From positions 19,621-83,620 of the IMG/VR virus record IMGVR_UViG_3300023172_003539: a stretch of 64,000 nucleotides of DNA; one strand, given 5' to 3'. The translations under genes and the position numbers were made by a program. Of this stretch, positions 32,481-41,142 are shown in pieces; within the stretch, counting starts at the first letter, position 1, and each line of letters starts with the position of its first letter. The notes under the pieces were generated by a model. The model ran no database searches and was not told the DNA's origin. It worked only from the letters and a program-made list of their open reading frames with translations. This DNA is from a virus.

Positions 32481-32744
32481 ATGAGGATTAATCCAAAAAA
32501 TTTTCATCAAAGAAAACTAGATAAAATACCACCGTATTTTGTCACATTAAAAATGGATTGGAAAAACGAAGGACAATTGGAGTTTTTATCTAGATGGATT
32601 TACCAAAATTGTTTTGGTCGATTTGCTTTCAGTGACATATCCGATTATGAAAATTCAAAAGATGAAGTGAAACATCGTACATTGGTTGGTTTTGAAGAAC
32701 CAAGCGATCTTACCTTATTTGCCTTAAGTGGTAAAAGCTCGTAA
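32481..32744 (+). CDS. Unknown small protein, 87 aa
   Basis: The product is a compact basic-aromatic protein with FVTLKMDWKNEGQLEFLSRWIYQNCFGRFAFSD and no recognised family. It starts 7 bases after the VWA gene on the same strand, with GGAAAA as a weak ribosome site. It may be the last gene of the moxR transcript. About 90 bases follow before the next gene, and they contain its promoter. Confidence 0.6.
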   Translation: MRINPKNFHQRKLDKIPPYFVTLKMDWKNEGQLEFLSRWIYQNCFGRFAFSDISDYENSKDEVKHRTLVGFEEPSDLTLFALSGKSS

Positions 32745-32762
32745 AAAATTTTTCTAACACCG

Positions 32763-32792
32763 TTGACAGTCATAATTACATAATAGTATAAT
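32763..32792 (+). promoter_or_regulatory. Sigma70-like promoter, leadered
   Basis: TTGACA (32763-32768), 18 bases, TATAAT (32787-32792). The leader is about 36 bases and carries TTAGGAGAA before the ATG at 32836. Confidence 0.75.
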
Positions 32793-32835
32793 ATACGTAT
32801 ATTATAATATTAATTGCAATTATTAGGAGAATCAA

Positions 32836-33150
32836 ATGGCAAGCAAGAAAAAAGAGAAAAAAGAATCAGTAAAAAAAACAGCGACGGCTGAAACAACTAC
32901 TGCTTCTGCAACTCCACAAACAGGACAACAACCTGGTAGTGATTTATCAATATCAGATCTCAAAAACATATCAACTATAATTGATGTGGCTTCTACAAGA
33001 GGCGCATTTAGAGCCAATGAGATGGCTACTGTGGGAGTTATGTTTAACAAGTTATCGGCCTTTTTGGCTAAAGTCGCACCCGAACAAAAACCTGATGTAA
33101 ATCAACAGGTAGAACAAAATGCGACTGAATCCACAGGTGCAAAAAAATAG
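32836..33150 (+). CDS. Unknown phage protein with Lys/Thr-rich tail, 104 aa
   Basis: The first 35 residues are a disordered Lys- and Thr-rich tail. The folded part is LKNISTIIDVASTRGAFRANEMATVGVMFNKLSAFL, which I recall as a recurrent small domain in T4-like marine phages with unknown function. The C-terminal 25 residues are again disordered. TTAGGAG sets the start, and TAGGAG follows for the next gene. The position right after a strong promoter suggests high expression. Confidence 0.7.
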   Translation: MASKKKEKKESVKKTATAETTTASATPQTGQQPGSDLSISDLKNISTIIDVASTRGAFRANEMATVGVMFNKLSAFLAKVAPEQKPDVNQQVEQNATESTGAKK

Positions 33151-33159
33151 GAGAAACAA

Positions 33160-33678
33160 ATGGTACAACCAATGATGCCTTTAGATGTTAACGACACTGC
33201 AAAAACAGTAGAGGCCAATAGACGTAAGATCAAACATATTGGAAAATTAAAAGACGGTGGTGCACCAGTAGCCATTGTGTTTAGAACTGTTCCTGGTGAA
33301 CCTAAAAATTGTCTAGTCGTTGGAACAAAATTTCTAGACACAAACTATCAGGATACATTCATGAAGGCCTTGGAAAGTTTTGAAGGACAAAATGCTTTCG
33401 AATTAGGACATCATTTAATGAAATCTAGATTTTCAGACGGTGTTGAAATTTTACCATTTTTACATAGAAATAATTTTCTTAAAAAATTTTCAACTGATCA
33501 AATAATAGTTACATTTGGTTCGGGAAATTCAGACGAAATTATTCTCTCTGATTTAAATGAACAAATTGCTAAACAAAAAGGTATCTCTGTAGACGAACTT
33601 TCATTATTAGATCAACCTAAAACTTCCGAAAAATCTACAGATGAAACAAAAAAGAAAACAACAAAATCCAAGAAATAA
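33160..33678 (+). CDS. Unknown phage protein, 172 aa
   Basis: The protein has an alpha-beta body with GGAPVAIVFRTVPGEPKNCLVVGTKFLDTNYQDTFMKAL and a Lys/Thr/Ser-rich C-terminal tail. No family with known activity is recognised. Related proteins occur in marine T4-like phages. It follows the previous gene by 9 bases with TAGGAG in the gap and overlaps the last plus-strand gene by 38 bases. Confidence 0.68.
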   Translation: MVQPMMPLDVNDTAKTVEANRRKIKHIGKLKDGGAPVAIVFRTVPGEPKNCLVVGTKFLDTNYQDTFMKALESFEGQNAFELGHHLMKSRFSDGVEILPFLHRNNFLKKFSTDQIIVTFGSGNSDEIILSDLNEQIAKQKGISVDELSLLDQPKTSEKSTDETKKKTTKSKK

Positions 33679-34000
33679 TCGTACTTGGGTTCAACTCACA
33701 CAAGAATTTGTTAAGGAATGGCCCGAGGTATTAGACGGGCTATCCTTTACAAACTTGCCAATTCGTTACGTGAAATGGTGTGATATCATTTTAAGAAATA
33801 GAGTAACTATACACGTTGATGTACAGAAAGATTTAAAAATTAAATCACAGACCCATGTTGCGAATGCTCTAAGAAAATATATAAACGACAATTATAACAA
33901 CATACAAACTGTCGATTTAAAATTTGATGTTCCGAGATTAAAACAAGATATGGAATCTAAAACATCAAAATTAATGAAAAAAACATTTAAAGAAAATTAA
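33641..34000 (+). CDS. Unknown phage protein, 119 aa, last gene of the plus-strand block
   Basis: This basic protein contains WVQLTQEFVKEWPEVLDGLSFTNLPIRYVKW and a helical Lys-rich end. No family is recognised, although similar proteins seem frequent in marine T4-like phages. It starts inside the Lys-rich tail of the upstream gene (38-base overlap), which is a long overlap. The stop codon TAA is directly followed by the stop of the convergent minus-strand gene (TTA), with no terminator hairpin between them. Confidence 0.6.
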   Translation: MKQKRKQQNPRNNRTWVQLTQEFVKEWPEVLDGLSFTNLPIRYVKWCDIILRNRVTIHVDVQKDLKIKSQTHVANALRKYINDNYNNIQTVDLKFDVPRLKQDMESKTSKLMKKTFKEN

Positions 34001-35302
34001 TTAGTTGTATCTTTTTTTATAAAAGACATCAACATAGTCCCATTCATAACTCTTAAAAATAACATCAAAATTATAATCATGAGATTGTACAAATTGTAAG
34101 GCATCTTCTCTTGCGGCATTCACATATGAAGCACCCGGAACAATATCCAAGTCTGACCATTTTTTCAGTATAAAGTTATTCTCAACTGTTGGTTTTAGTT
34201 TTTTATTATAAAGCAACTTGACTATTTCGCGAAAAGCAGTTCTATAACATACTTGTGGATCGGTATAAAAAGTTGTCTCTGCACTCAATAAAGAAATATG
34301 GTCGTGCTTCTGTGATAGTGTAAAGTCCAGACCTTTGCCGTCATTTTCTAATGTAAGTTTTTTATTATAAAGTATGATTGCTTGATGTCCGTAAGTGTAA
34401 TTGATCACAGGATTAAAACAATCAAAAATATAATGTCTTGGAGATTTCAATGTGTCTGGCACAAAATCAAAAGCAAAATCCTTGTTTACTTTTAGTTTGG
34501 CAAAAACGGCATAGAAATATTCTGTTTCACTTGCTCGTGCGGCAGTTTGGTAGGCTTCCTTACGACCTTTGACTCCTTCGATTATGTGAAGTTTGTTTGG
34601 TTTTTTCTTTAGATGTTGTTTTAAAAACATCAAATTTTCTTGTGCCTGCGGTTCTCCGTTGTGTATATAACAAATATCAAAATTTAATTTTTCACTGGGA
34701 TTATCCATCAACAATGTGGGAGAATATTCGTACAACTCTTCTTTCATATCAAATCTCGGTACCAATAAATTTAAACGATTCTTGTCCAACACATATAACT
34801 TTTGATCTTCCCAAAAACTTGGTATTATGCTATGCTGTTTTTTGAAATAATAATTTGCATATCTTGTTTTTTGATTTTTTATTTGTTCTGTCAAATTATC
34901 AAATGTAAATTTAAATGACGGCCATTCGTTGTATTCAAAATTGGTATCATGATAGTTTATATCCTTATAATCTCTCAAAAACTTTATATGATTCATTTGA
35001 GATTTAAATTCGTTAGTGGGCAACAACATTATATCTCCCTCTCTCTGTGATTGAGTATTCCATACATGAATTTGTTTTTGTTGGTGTTGATCGGGAATAA
35101 AATTAAAATCAAAATGTTGTAAATTTACAAGATCACTTGTTAACCAAAAAAAATCAGTTTTTACACCATCAACAAAACTTTTAAGGATGTCAAAGTAACT
35201 TCCTACAAACGGAGTCGAAAGAGCATAAGGAAATTTATTGAATAAAAACTCCTTGTTTTTTTGATCTTTTTGAAAATCGACAATTACACAATCAAATGCC
35301 AT
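34001..35302 (-). CDS. Glycosyltransferase-like protein, 433 aa
   Basis: The last gene of the minus-strand island has two alpha-beta halves. The first includes SFVDGVKTDFFWLTSDLVNLQHFDF. The second has FDICYIHNGEPQAQENLMFLK, HIIEGVKGRKEAYQTAARASETEYFYAVFAKL, and DFVPDTLKSPRHYIFDCFNP. That pattern, a name-your-substrate strand followed by a WYA/FYAVFA acidic region, resembles glycosyltransferase-A-like proteins of phages, but I see no clean DxD. It overlaps the aminotransferase start by 11 bases, so it belongs to the same operon. Assignment is tentative. Confidence 0.55.
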   Translation of the reverse strand: MAFDCVIVDFQKDQKNKEFLFNKFPYALSTPFVGSYFDILKSFVDGVKTDFFWLTSDLVNLQHFDFNFIPDQHQQKQIHVWNTQSQREGDIMLLPTNEFKSQMNHIKFLRDYKDINYHDTNFEYNEWPSFKFTFDNLTEQIKNQKTRYANYYFKKQHSIIPSFWEDQKLYVLDKNRLNLLVPRFDMKEELYEYSPTLLMDNPSEKLNFDICYIHNGEPQAQENLMFLKQHLKKKPNKLHIIEGVKGRKEAYQTAARASETEYFYAVFAKLKVNKDFAFDFVPDTLKSPRHYIFDCFNPVINYTYGHQAIILYNKKLTLENDGKGLDFTLSQKHDHISLLSAETTFYTDPQVCYRTAFREIVKLLYNKKLKPTVENNFILKKWSDLDIVPGASYVNAAREDALQFVQSHDYNFDVIFKSYEWDYVDVFYKKRYN

Positions 35303-36362
35303 TGAATTCTTTTATCCTTTTACAAATATAATCAATTTCACTATCGGTTAGGTATGGATAGATCGGTAAACTTAATGCACGTTTACAAATTTTTTCAGCA
35401 TTTGGATAAGACGTAAGCCAACCGTGGTTCAAGGTTTTTGAATAGTGTATTTTTGTTTCTATCCCGTGCTCCTTGAGATACTTTTGTAAATCATCTCTTT
35501 TTTCATGTAGCAACACCAGTTTATGATAACTGCTTATAGTGTTATTTTTAGATTTTATAAATGATTCAGTAGGTAGATTTTTAAAATACCTTTTGGCCAC
35601 TTTTTCTCTCATACTTTGCAATGAATCAAACTTATCTAATAAAAAATTTAATTGTGCTGAATGATCTTCTGGAATCACACTGTTGTAACCATAATCCATG
35701 TTGTTGTGTAAGCCGTGTCTTCTTAAACTGATCAAGTTTTCGTATACCTGTAAAGAATCGGTTAATATCATGCCGCCTGATCCAAAGCAAGGCATATTCT
35801 TCATAGGATCAAAACTAAAGATCGATATGTCACCCAGTGTTCCAGATGGAATTTTTTTAAACCAGTTTCCTAAATATGCCCCTTGTGACTGTGCGGCATC
35901 CTCTATGAGAAATATTTTATTATCTTCGCAATATTCTTTTAATCGATTGTAGTCCGCTACATTGCCATATAAATTTACGTAAAGTATGGCATTTGGTTTA
36001 GTCTGTAAATTTATACTACCAATATTTCCAATGTCGTCCACATCAACAAAACGTATTTTTGCACCTAACCTTTTGATTGCTCCCGCGGTGGCCACGTAAC
36101 TTAATGCCGGACACACTATGGTCGACGATCTGTTTAGTCCCAGTGCCTTCATTGAAAAGTACAGTCCGTCTGTGGCTGATCCCACTCCGACCGCATATTT
36201 TCTTTTATATTTTTTGCAAATGTTATTTTCTAATTTTTTTAGTTCTGCACCTAACAACACATTTCCAGAGCTCCATACTTTTTTCGCTCTACGAGTCAGT
36301 CTCCACGAGTATGCATCATACAATCTGTCGACACCGTTAAATTTTATTTTGTAACCACTCAT
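35292..36362 (-). CDS. DegT/DnrJ/EryC1/StrS sugar aminotransferase
   Basis: The 356-residue protein is a full-length PLP aminotransferase of the DegT group. AVGVGSATDGLYFSMKALGL is the cofactor phosphate region, FLIEDAAQSQGA has the pyridine-binding Asp, and SIFSFDPMKNMPCFGSGGM has the PLP lysine. A C-terminal domain with YHKLVLLHEKRDDLQKYLKEHGIETKIHY follows. These enzymes add an amino group to a keto-sugar nucleotide. Neighbouring epimerase and carbamoyltransferase genes point to an aminosugar precursor or its decoration. It overlaps both neighbours. Confidence 0.93.
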   Translation of the reverse strand: MSGYKIKFNGVDRLYDAYSWRLTRRAKKVWSSGNVLLGAELKKLENNICKKYKRKYAVGVGSATDGLYFSMKALGLNRSSTIVCPALSYVATAGAIKRLGAKIRFVDVDDIGNIGSINLQTKPNAILYVNLYGNVADYNRLKEYCEDNKIFLIEDAAQSQGAYLGNWFKKIPSGTLGDISIFSFDPMKNMPCFGSGGMILTDSLQVYENLISLRRHGLHNNMDYGYNSVIPEDHSAQLNFLLDKFDSLQSMREKVAKRYFKNLPTESFIKSKNNTISSYHKLVLLHEKRDDLQKYLKEHGIETKIHYSKTLNHGWLTSYPNAEKICKRALSLPIYPYLTDSEIDYICKRIKEFNGI

Positions 36363-37281
36363 AATAGTATTCTAGTCCTTGATCAAAAGTTGTTTCTGGT
36401 TGATAATTCAATAATTTTTTGGCTCTGGATATATCCAATGTTCCTCTACGAGGATAAAGTTTATGAGCACCTGTATCAACTATATCACTCTTACTGCCTG
36501 TGAGTTCTATGATCTTTTCTGCCGCCACACGTAATGATGTGGCATTGCCCGCAGTAATATTGAAACTTTGATTGGCTTCGTCTGATAATGTTGCTTTTAT
36601 GATACCTTCTGCTGTGTCATTGATATAAGTAAAATCTACTTTGTTGTCACCATCGTGTACTTCTATTGTTTCGTTATTCATTGCTTTCTGGAAAAATTTA
36701 CTTAATACCCTGTCTTCCATGTCTCCTGGACCATAGACTCCGCTCGGTCTTACTATTGCATAATTTATTTTATGTTGAGCGTGATAATGTTTGACGAATC
36801 GTTCCGCAGTTAATTTAGATTCTCCATATAAATTGTTCGGTTTGGTATCTGCGTCTTCTTTGGTTCCATCGGAGAAGTGTCCGTATATCATTGACGAACT
36901 AACAAACACAAACTTTTTCACAGGCATATATTGGCAATGAGAAAGAAGATTTACTGTTCCTCCTATAATATTTTGTACTCCCACCCACGGATTATTGTTT
37001 ACTATTTTTGCTCTAGGATATGATGCTAGGTGTATCACATAATCTGGTCTATTTTTAAAAGCAGACAATACATCATCTTGTTTTGTTACATCTCCGTTTT
37101 TACAATAAACGTTTTTCCAGTTTCTCTGTCTCCAAGAATATAATTTTTCGAGATCTTTTTCCGAAATCACTCCATATGTTTCTTTATTATCCATTACTAT
37201 AACACTATGATTCATTTCAATTAATCTTTCAACAATCCTAGATCCTATAAAACCATAACCTCCTGTGACTAAAATTCTCAT
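36337..37281 (-). CDS. NAD-dependent sugar epimerase/dehydratase
   Basis: The 314-residue extended short-chain dehydrogenase has the NAD loop GGYGFIGS (7-14), IHLASYPRA, FVSSSMIYG, and the catalytic NNLYGESK. Later, VRPSGVYGPGDMEDRVLSKF is typical of sugar-nucleotide epimerases and dehydratases. The exact reaction (C4 epimerisation, 4,6-dehydration or reduction) cannot be told. It overlaps the aminotransferase by 26 bases and the carbamoyltransferase by 4 bases, so the three form a tight sugar-nucleotide cassette. Confidence 0.92.
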   Translation of the reverse strand: MRILVTGGYGFIGSRIVERLIEMNHSVIVMDNKETYGVISEKDLEKLYSWRQRNWKNVYCKNGDVTKQDDVLSAFKNRPDYVIHLASYPRAKIVNNNPWVGVQNIIGGTVNLLSHCQYMPVKKFVFVSSSMIYGHFSDGTKEDADTKPNNLYGESKLTAERFVKHYHAQHKINYAIVRPSGVYGPGDMEDRVLSKFFQKAMNNETIEVHDGDNKVDFTYINDTAEGIIKATLSDEANQSFNITAGNATSLRVAAEKIIELTGSKSDIVDTGAHKLYPRRGTLDISRAKKLLNYQPETTFDQGLEYYYEWLQNKI

Positions 37282-38765
37282 AAAACTTTTACTCCATATT
37301 TGTTGGTAAATGCTTTACCATCATCTTTGTCATTTACTATAGGTTGTCCTTTTATATTCAAACTGGTGTTAAGCAGTATAGGGCAACCTGTTTTCTTTTT
37401 CCATTGCGTAAGCAATTCATAAAAACCTGGATTGTCTGCTTTAGACACTGTTTGAACCCTACTCGTGTTATCGTAGTGTATTATGGCAGGAAAGTCTTTA
37501 CCATGCGTACAAACCGCTGTGTGTTGCATATAAGGGGTGTTTTTAACACCTTTAGGTAGGGTAAAATACTCGTTCACATCCTCTTCTAATATGGCTGGTG
37601 CGAATGGTCTAAACTTCTGTCTTTTTTTAATACCATTTACCAAATCCTTGATTTTTGATCCTCTAGGATCAGCAAGTAATGATCTATTACCAAGTGCTCT
37701 TGGTCCAAACTCCGCCCGACCATTGGCCACTCCCACCATTTTATTTTCCAACAATTCCTTTATGAGAGCATCCACAGGATATTCACCCTCTATGTTCGTG
37801 CCCAAAAATGGATGTTTCCAATTTAGGTGTCTGTGCATCGAAGCGGCTATACAACCCAACGAACTACCCGCATCTCCGGGATTGGGCATGATCCATGATT
37901 TATCGTATATTTTCTTGTTCATTAAAATTGCATTGGCCACACAATTCAATGCCACGCCTCCACCATAACATAAATTACGACTTTCACCATATTTGCTCAC
38001 AGCACGTTGTCCGTCTGGTATGTAAGTCGTACTCCATTGCCATATATGAGTGAGTGCTTCTTGTATGACTTTTTGAATGGATGCGGCAAGATCCATGGGA
38101 TCCGCTTCCGGTAACCAATTTCCTATTCCTCTGTGTAAATTTCTTTTTAATTCCAGAGTTCGATAATCCAACAATTCATTGTAGATATTATCTCGGTACT
38201 TTGGTGTTCCGTATGCTGACATTCCCATCAATATGTATTCTTCCTCTGCGGGTTTCAATCCAACTCTTTGTGTAAAAGCAGAATATAAGATTCCCAGTGA
38301 ATGAGGATATTCCATGCTTTCCAGTTTTTCTATTTCGTTGCCTTTGGCTTTCCATATAGTCATAGTTTCCCATTCTCCTATGGCATCCACACACAACACC
38401 ATGGAATCTGTAAAGGGCGATGTGAAAAAACTTCCGGCCGCATGCGAATGATGATGATCTACATACTGGTCAATTTTGATTCCAAACTGTTTTAAATGTT
38501 CCGATGGCAGATTCTGTGTTGTAAAAACTTCCGACCATTGTCCCGCTCTAATCTGTCGTCTCTTTTTTAACCATGGTTTTTCATAATACACCACTTTGTC
38601 AAAAGGACCATAACTCATTGCCTCGTTCACTATCCCCCAGTTCAGGTGATGATCATTTTTTATCTTGCTGTATCTCTCGCTATGTGCGGCCCATAGAATA
38701 TCTCGGCCGTCAACCACAGCCATGGCGGCATCATGATTCATACAATTTATTCCTAATATTCTCAT
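37278..38765 (-). CDS. Carbamoyltransferase (NodU/CmcH/TobZ family)
   Basis: The 495-residue protein has both domains of the family. An N-terminal Kae1-like half has MRILGINCMNHDAAMAVV, HHHSHAAG (104-111) for metal, and GIGNWLPEAD. A C-terminal YrdC-like half has GVANGRAEFGPRALGNRSLLADPR and PILLNTSLNIKGQP. Family enzymes move a carbamoyl group from carbamoyl phosphate, via an adenylate, to hydroxyls of sugars or antibiotics. Carbamoyltransferase genes recur in T4-like marine phages. The overlapping sugar-nucleotide genes suggest a carbamoylated sugar. Confidence 0.94.
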   Translation of the reverse strand: MRILGINCMNHDAAMAVVDGRDILWAAHSERYSKIKNDHHLNWGIVNEAMSYGPFDKVVYYEKPWLKKRRQIRAGQWSEVFTTQNLPSEHLKQFGIKIDQYVDHHHSHAAGSFFTSPFTDSMVLCVDAIGEWETMTIWKAKGNEIEKLESMEYPHSLGILYSAFTQRVGLKPAEEEYILMGMSAYGTPKYRDNIYNELLDYRTLELKRNLHRGIGNWLPEADPMDLAASIQKVIQEALTHIWQWSTTYIPDGQRAVSKYGESRNLCYGGGVALNCVANAILMNKKIYDKSWIMPNPGDAGSSLGCIAASMHRHLNWKHPFLGTNIEGEYPVDALIKELLENKMVGVANGRAEFGPRALGNRSLLADPRGSKIKDLVNGIKKRQKFRPFAPAILEEDVNEYFTLPKGVKNTPYMQHTAVCTHGKDFPAIIHYDNTSRVQTVSKADNPGFYELLTQWKKKTGCPILLNTSLNIKGQPIVNDKDDGKAFTNKYGVKVL

Positions 38766-39145
38766 AAAGATTCTATATATTTTTTTAATTCTTTATCCTG
38801 TACATCGGTAGGTATTTCATTTTTGTAAAATATCCTATAACTATCACTGCCATATTTTCCTATTCCGTGTAGATCCGACGCATCTTCACCATTCCAGTTT
38901 AAAAATTGCTCGCTCATTTTTCTCAATCTTTCCGATCTCACACGCCACATTCCCAAAGGTTTTAATAATTTTTGCTGTGCTGATAATCTACCTTTGAGAT
39001 AACTTTTGGCATTCGGATATCGTTTGAATAATTCACTTAAAACACGTTTGGCTTGTTTTCTGTAAGTTTGATTGAGGCAGATAACACCCACCATGTGTTG
39101 CCATTTGTTTTTGACCTGCTGTTGTACCATTAGATCTTCTCTCAT
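38762..39145 (-). CDS. MBD4-like HhH-GPD DNA glycosylase
   Basis: The 127-residue protein closely follows the glycosylase domain of eukaryotic MBD4, the T/U-G mismatch enzyme. The segment WQHMVGVICLNQTYRKQAKRV is followed by LLKPLGMWRVRSERL. The helix-hairpin-helix LHGIGKYGSDSYRIF (92-106) comes next, then VQDKELKKY, whose Asp117 aligns with the catalytic Asp of MBD4 as I remember it (HPEDHKLNKY). It is shorter than most glycosylases (about 140 residues) but not visibly truncated. It would remove damaged or mismatched bases. It sits between a nucleotidyltransferase and the carbamoyltransferase, an unexpected place for a DNA repair enzyme. Confidence 0.78.
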   Translation of the reverse strand: MREDLMVQQQVKNKWQHMVGVICLNQTYRKQAKRVLSELFKRYPNAKSYLKGRLSAQQKLLKPLGMWRVRSERLRKMSEQFLNWNGEDASDLHGIGKYGSDSYRIFYKNEIPTDVQDKELKKYIESL

Positions 39146-39507
39146 ATCAGTTCTCCACGATCACGCATCTGTTGTCTTATATTTGTTGCGGATATCTTTT
39201 GAGTTTCTTCATCTAACACTATTTCTTCTATTTTGTAACCCACACCCCTGCCATAACATATGTTTGTTATGTTGGGTACTAGTATCACTTTGAACTGCCC
39301 TTCAAACTTGGGATTGAGCCTTTCCTCAATATTTTTCTTAACAGTTTCAAAATCAAATGGATTGTCATCAACACCTTGCACATCTCTGACCATTATCAAT
39401 ACCTGCCCTGTTTTTTTGTGTATCTCCTGGAACAATTTATAGTGCCCGTCATGGAACGGTTGCCATCTTCCTAGCATTTGTGCTGTTGGTTTTTTATTGT
39501 CCCACAT
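39142..39507 (-). CDS. Small HxGH-type nucleotidyltransferase
   Basis: The 121-residue protein has the nucleotidyltransferase start GRWQPFHDGHYKLF (13-26), with the HxGH motif in FHDGH, and the late ISATNIRQQMR (107-117). These are the signatures of the cytidylyltransferase and NMN/phosphopantetheine adenylyltransferase superfamily. It is shorter than typical members (about 150-190). It would transfer NMP to a phosphorylated metabolite such as a sugar- or polyol-phosphate. The neighbouring kinase could make that phosphate. It overlaps the glycosylase and kinase genes. Confidence 0.82.
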   Translation of the reverse strand: MWDNKKPTAQMLGRWQPFHDGHYKLFQEIHKKTGQVLIMVRDVQGVDDNPFDFETVKKNIEERLNPKFEGQFKVILVPNITNICYGRGVGYKIEEIVLDEETQKISATNIRQQMRDRGELI

Positions 39508-39931
39508 TTTTCTTCTCCCATATTATATCTCGTATTTCCTGTGTTATCAAAAATGCCCAAGTCTCAGCATCTTTTGATGTACATCTAAAATCAAACGTTG
39601 TCGGTGGCTGAAAAAGTTTGTTGGTGTCCTCAAATCTACCCTCTTTGATTGTGTCCATCCATATCAGATAATCTGCTTTGAATTGTGCTCTTGTTTCTTC
39701 AGTGGGGCAAACAAAATCAGCGATCACAACTCTGCCTTTGTCTAACGCCTCTTCGGCGTACGTCCACATCCTCAGTGCTTGTCTCTTTCTGCCTTCGTCT
39801 GAGAAATCCCAATCATTGCATTCTTCTCTTATCTTGTCAGCATTTAGCCATACAGCATTCAACCTTGGTGCTATCATTTTTGCCAATGTAGTTTTGCCCG
39901 ATCCGGGTAGTCCCATTATCAATATTTTCAT
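39494..39931 (-). CDS. APS kinase-like P-loop kinase
   Basis: The 145-residue protein has Walker A GLPGSGKT (7-14) and then NAVWLNADKIREECNDWDFSDEGRKRQALRM, close to the CysC (adenylylsulfate kinase) segment. RVVIADFVCPTEETRAQF is like the family's P-loop partner strand. It lacks the longer C-terminus of CysC (about 200 residues). The substrate could be APS, which would give PAPS for a sulfotransferase, or another small hydroxyl compound. It is encoded immediately before a nucleotidyltransferase and after a GNAT-like gene, all overlapping. Confidence 0.78.
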   Translation of the reverse strand: MKILIMGLPGSGKTTLAKMIAPRLNAVWLNADKIREECNDWDFSDEGRKRQALRMWTYAEEALDKGRVVIADFVCPTEETRAQFKADYLIWMDTIKEGRFEDTNKLFQPPTTFDFRCTSKDAETWAFLITQEIRDIIWEKKNVGQ

Positions 39932-40491
39932 TTTAGTTTAAAAAACCCTTTCGCTCTTTCTAAATACTTGTTCCATTGTTCCAGTGTAATGTCATATTCA
40001 AAATTTTGTGTTGTGTCGTTGCGTTGTAATAGTTTTGCTCCGTTCTTTATATGAAACCTTTCGGCCATTTCTGTCAAAGGACTTAAAGTGACTAATCTTT
40101 CTATGTGTTGTTCTCTTTTAAATTTTTTAAAAATTTCGTTTAATATGTGTTTTCCGCCACCTTTCATTTTGGCCCAAACTGTATAAGCAACTGCTATTTT
40201 TCCCACTATGCCTGCCCGCAACACCGACGGACCGGCCGCATCACGACTCAACATATCTAGTTCTTCGACTGTTGTGGGGATTTCATTTGTGAATGCTATG
40301 CATATGATTGCCATGATATCACCATTTTTGTTTTTGAGTCCATAAATTTTTCTTCCGTAGATAGTACGAAATGTGAGAGACAATTCCGGTCTCACCGGAT
40401 CCTCTGTTATATCTATATCATTCATTTCGATCAAATTAAATTTAGAATTCTTTCGAAAAATATTGTTTATTTTTTCTTTTAATTTTTCCAT
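39928..40491 (-). CDS. GNAT-like acetyltransferase
   Basis: The 187-residue protein shows the N-acetyltransferase shape. Its strand IMAIICIAFTNEI is followed by VGKIAVAYTVWAKMKGGGKHILNEIFKKFK with a Gly-rich acyl-CoA loop (KGGGKHIL). A final strand pattern HIERLVTLSPLTEMAERFHIKNGAKLL matches late GNAT sequence. The acceptor could be an amine on a sugar or protein. It is coupled to the kinase by a 4-base overlap and to the FkbM gene by a 13-base overlap. An aminosugar acceptor would fit the DegT gene of the island, but that is inference. Confidence 0.7.
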   Translation of the reverse strand: MEKLKEKINNIFRKNSKFNLIEMNDIDITEDPVRPELSLTFRTIYGRKIYGLKNKNGDIMAIICIAFTNEIPTTVEELDMLSRDAAGPSVLRAGIVGKIAVAYTVWAKMKGGGKHILNEIFKKFKREQHIERLVTLSPLTEMAERFHIKNGAKLLQRNDTTQNFEYDITLEQWNKYLERAKGFFKLK

Positions 40492-41141
40492 TTTGTAAAA
40501 ACTACTTCTTTTTTTCTTGATCTTCCAAATTCTTTATATCCCACACTGTCTAAAAACTCTATTATTTGTTTTCCTTTTCTTCTTTGTGCTTCATTTTTAT
40601 GTTCTATTTCCACGTTCAATACACAGTCATTATTTCGTAGTGTTTCTTCGCCGCCTAATAAGATGTCGTATTCACTGCCTTGTGTATCAATCTTTATTAG
40701 ATCAACATCGGTAAATTTAAAATCATCTAATTTTTTTACTTGTAATTCAGATTTATCAACATTATCTTCAAATATTTGATCTCTAAAAAAACTATGTCCT
40801 CCTGATGTTGTAGGACTGATATAAAATTCTTTGACTTCTTCTTTACTACCTAAACCAACTTCATGTAAAGTGAAGTTTTTATAGGTTTTTAAATTTTCTT
40901 TAAGACATTTAATATTTGACGGATCCGGTTCAAAAATTATCACTTCATTGAACTTATTACAAAAATCTTTGCTCCAAAATCCAATATTGCCACCTATATC
41001 AATTGCTTTTCGAAATTGTTTTACTCTGGCCAATGCATATTCTCGTTGAAGGCGTTGATACGTTGTTTCATTGTTGATACGCATCCATTCTTCATAATGA
41101 ACATCATAGTCTGGCAAAAACCAATTGTGTACTGTTTTCAT
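40479..41141 (-). CDS. FkbM-family methyltransferase
   Basis: The 220-residue protein has the FkbM core: motif I AIDIGGNIGFWS (47-58), VIIFEPDPSNIKCLKENL, the family-specific DLIKIDTQGSEYDILLGGEETL, and NVEIEHK. FkbM enzymes O-methylate sugars, antibiotics or other hydroxyls with AdoMet. In an operon of glycosyltransferases and radical SAM enzymes, a sugar acceptor is most likely. Its start follows the stop of a 34-residue gene by one base. Confidence 0.9.
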   Translation of the reverse strand: MKTVHNWFLPDYDVHYEEWMRINNETTYQRLQREYALARVKQFRKAIDIGGNIGFWSKDFCNKFNEVIIFEPDPSNIKCLKENLKTYKNFTLHEVGLGSKEEVKEFYISPTTSGGHSFFRDQIFEDNVDKSELQVKKLDDFKFTDVDLIKIDTQGSEYDILLGGEETLRNNDCVLNVEIEHKNEAQRRKGKQIIEFLDSVGYKEFGRSRKKEVVFTKWKN

Positions 41142-41142
41142 T

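Noticed and set aside
33990-34010. Terminator at the convergent gene junction
   Set aside because: The two stop codons are adjacent (TAA, TTA) and the T-run to the right has no preceding stem.
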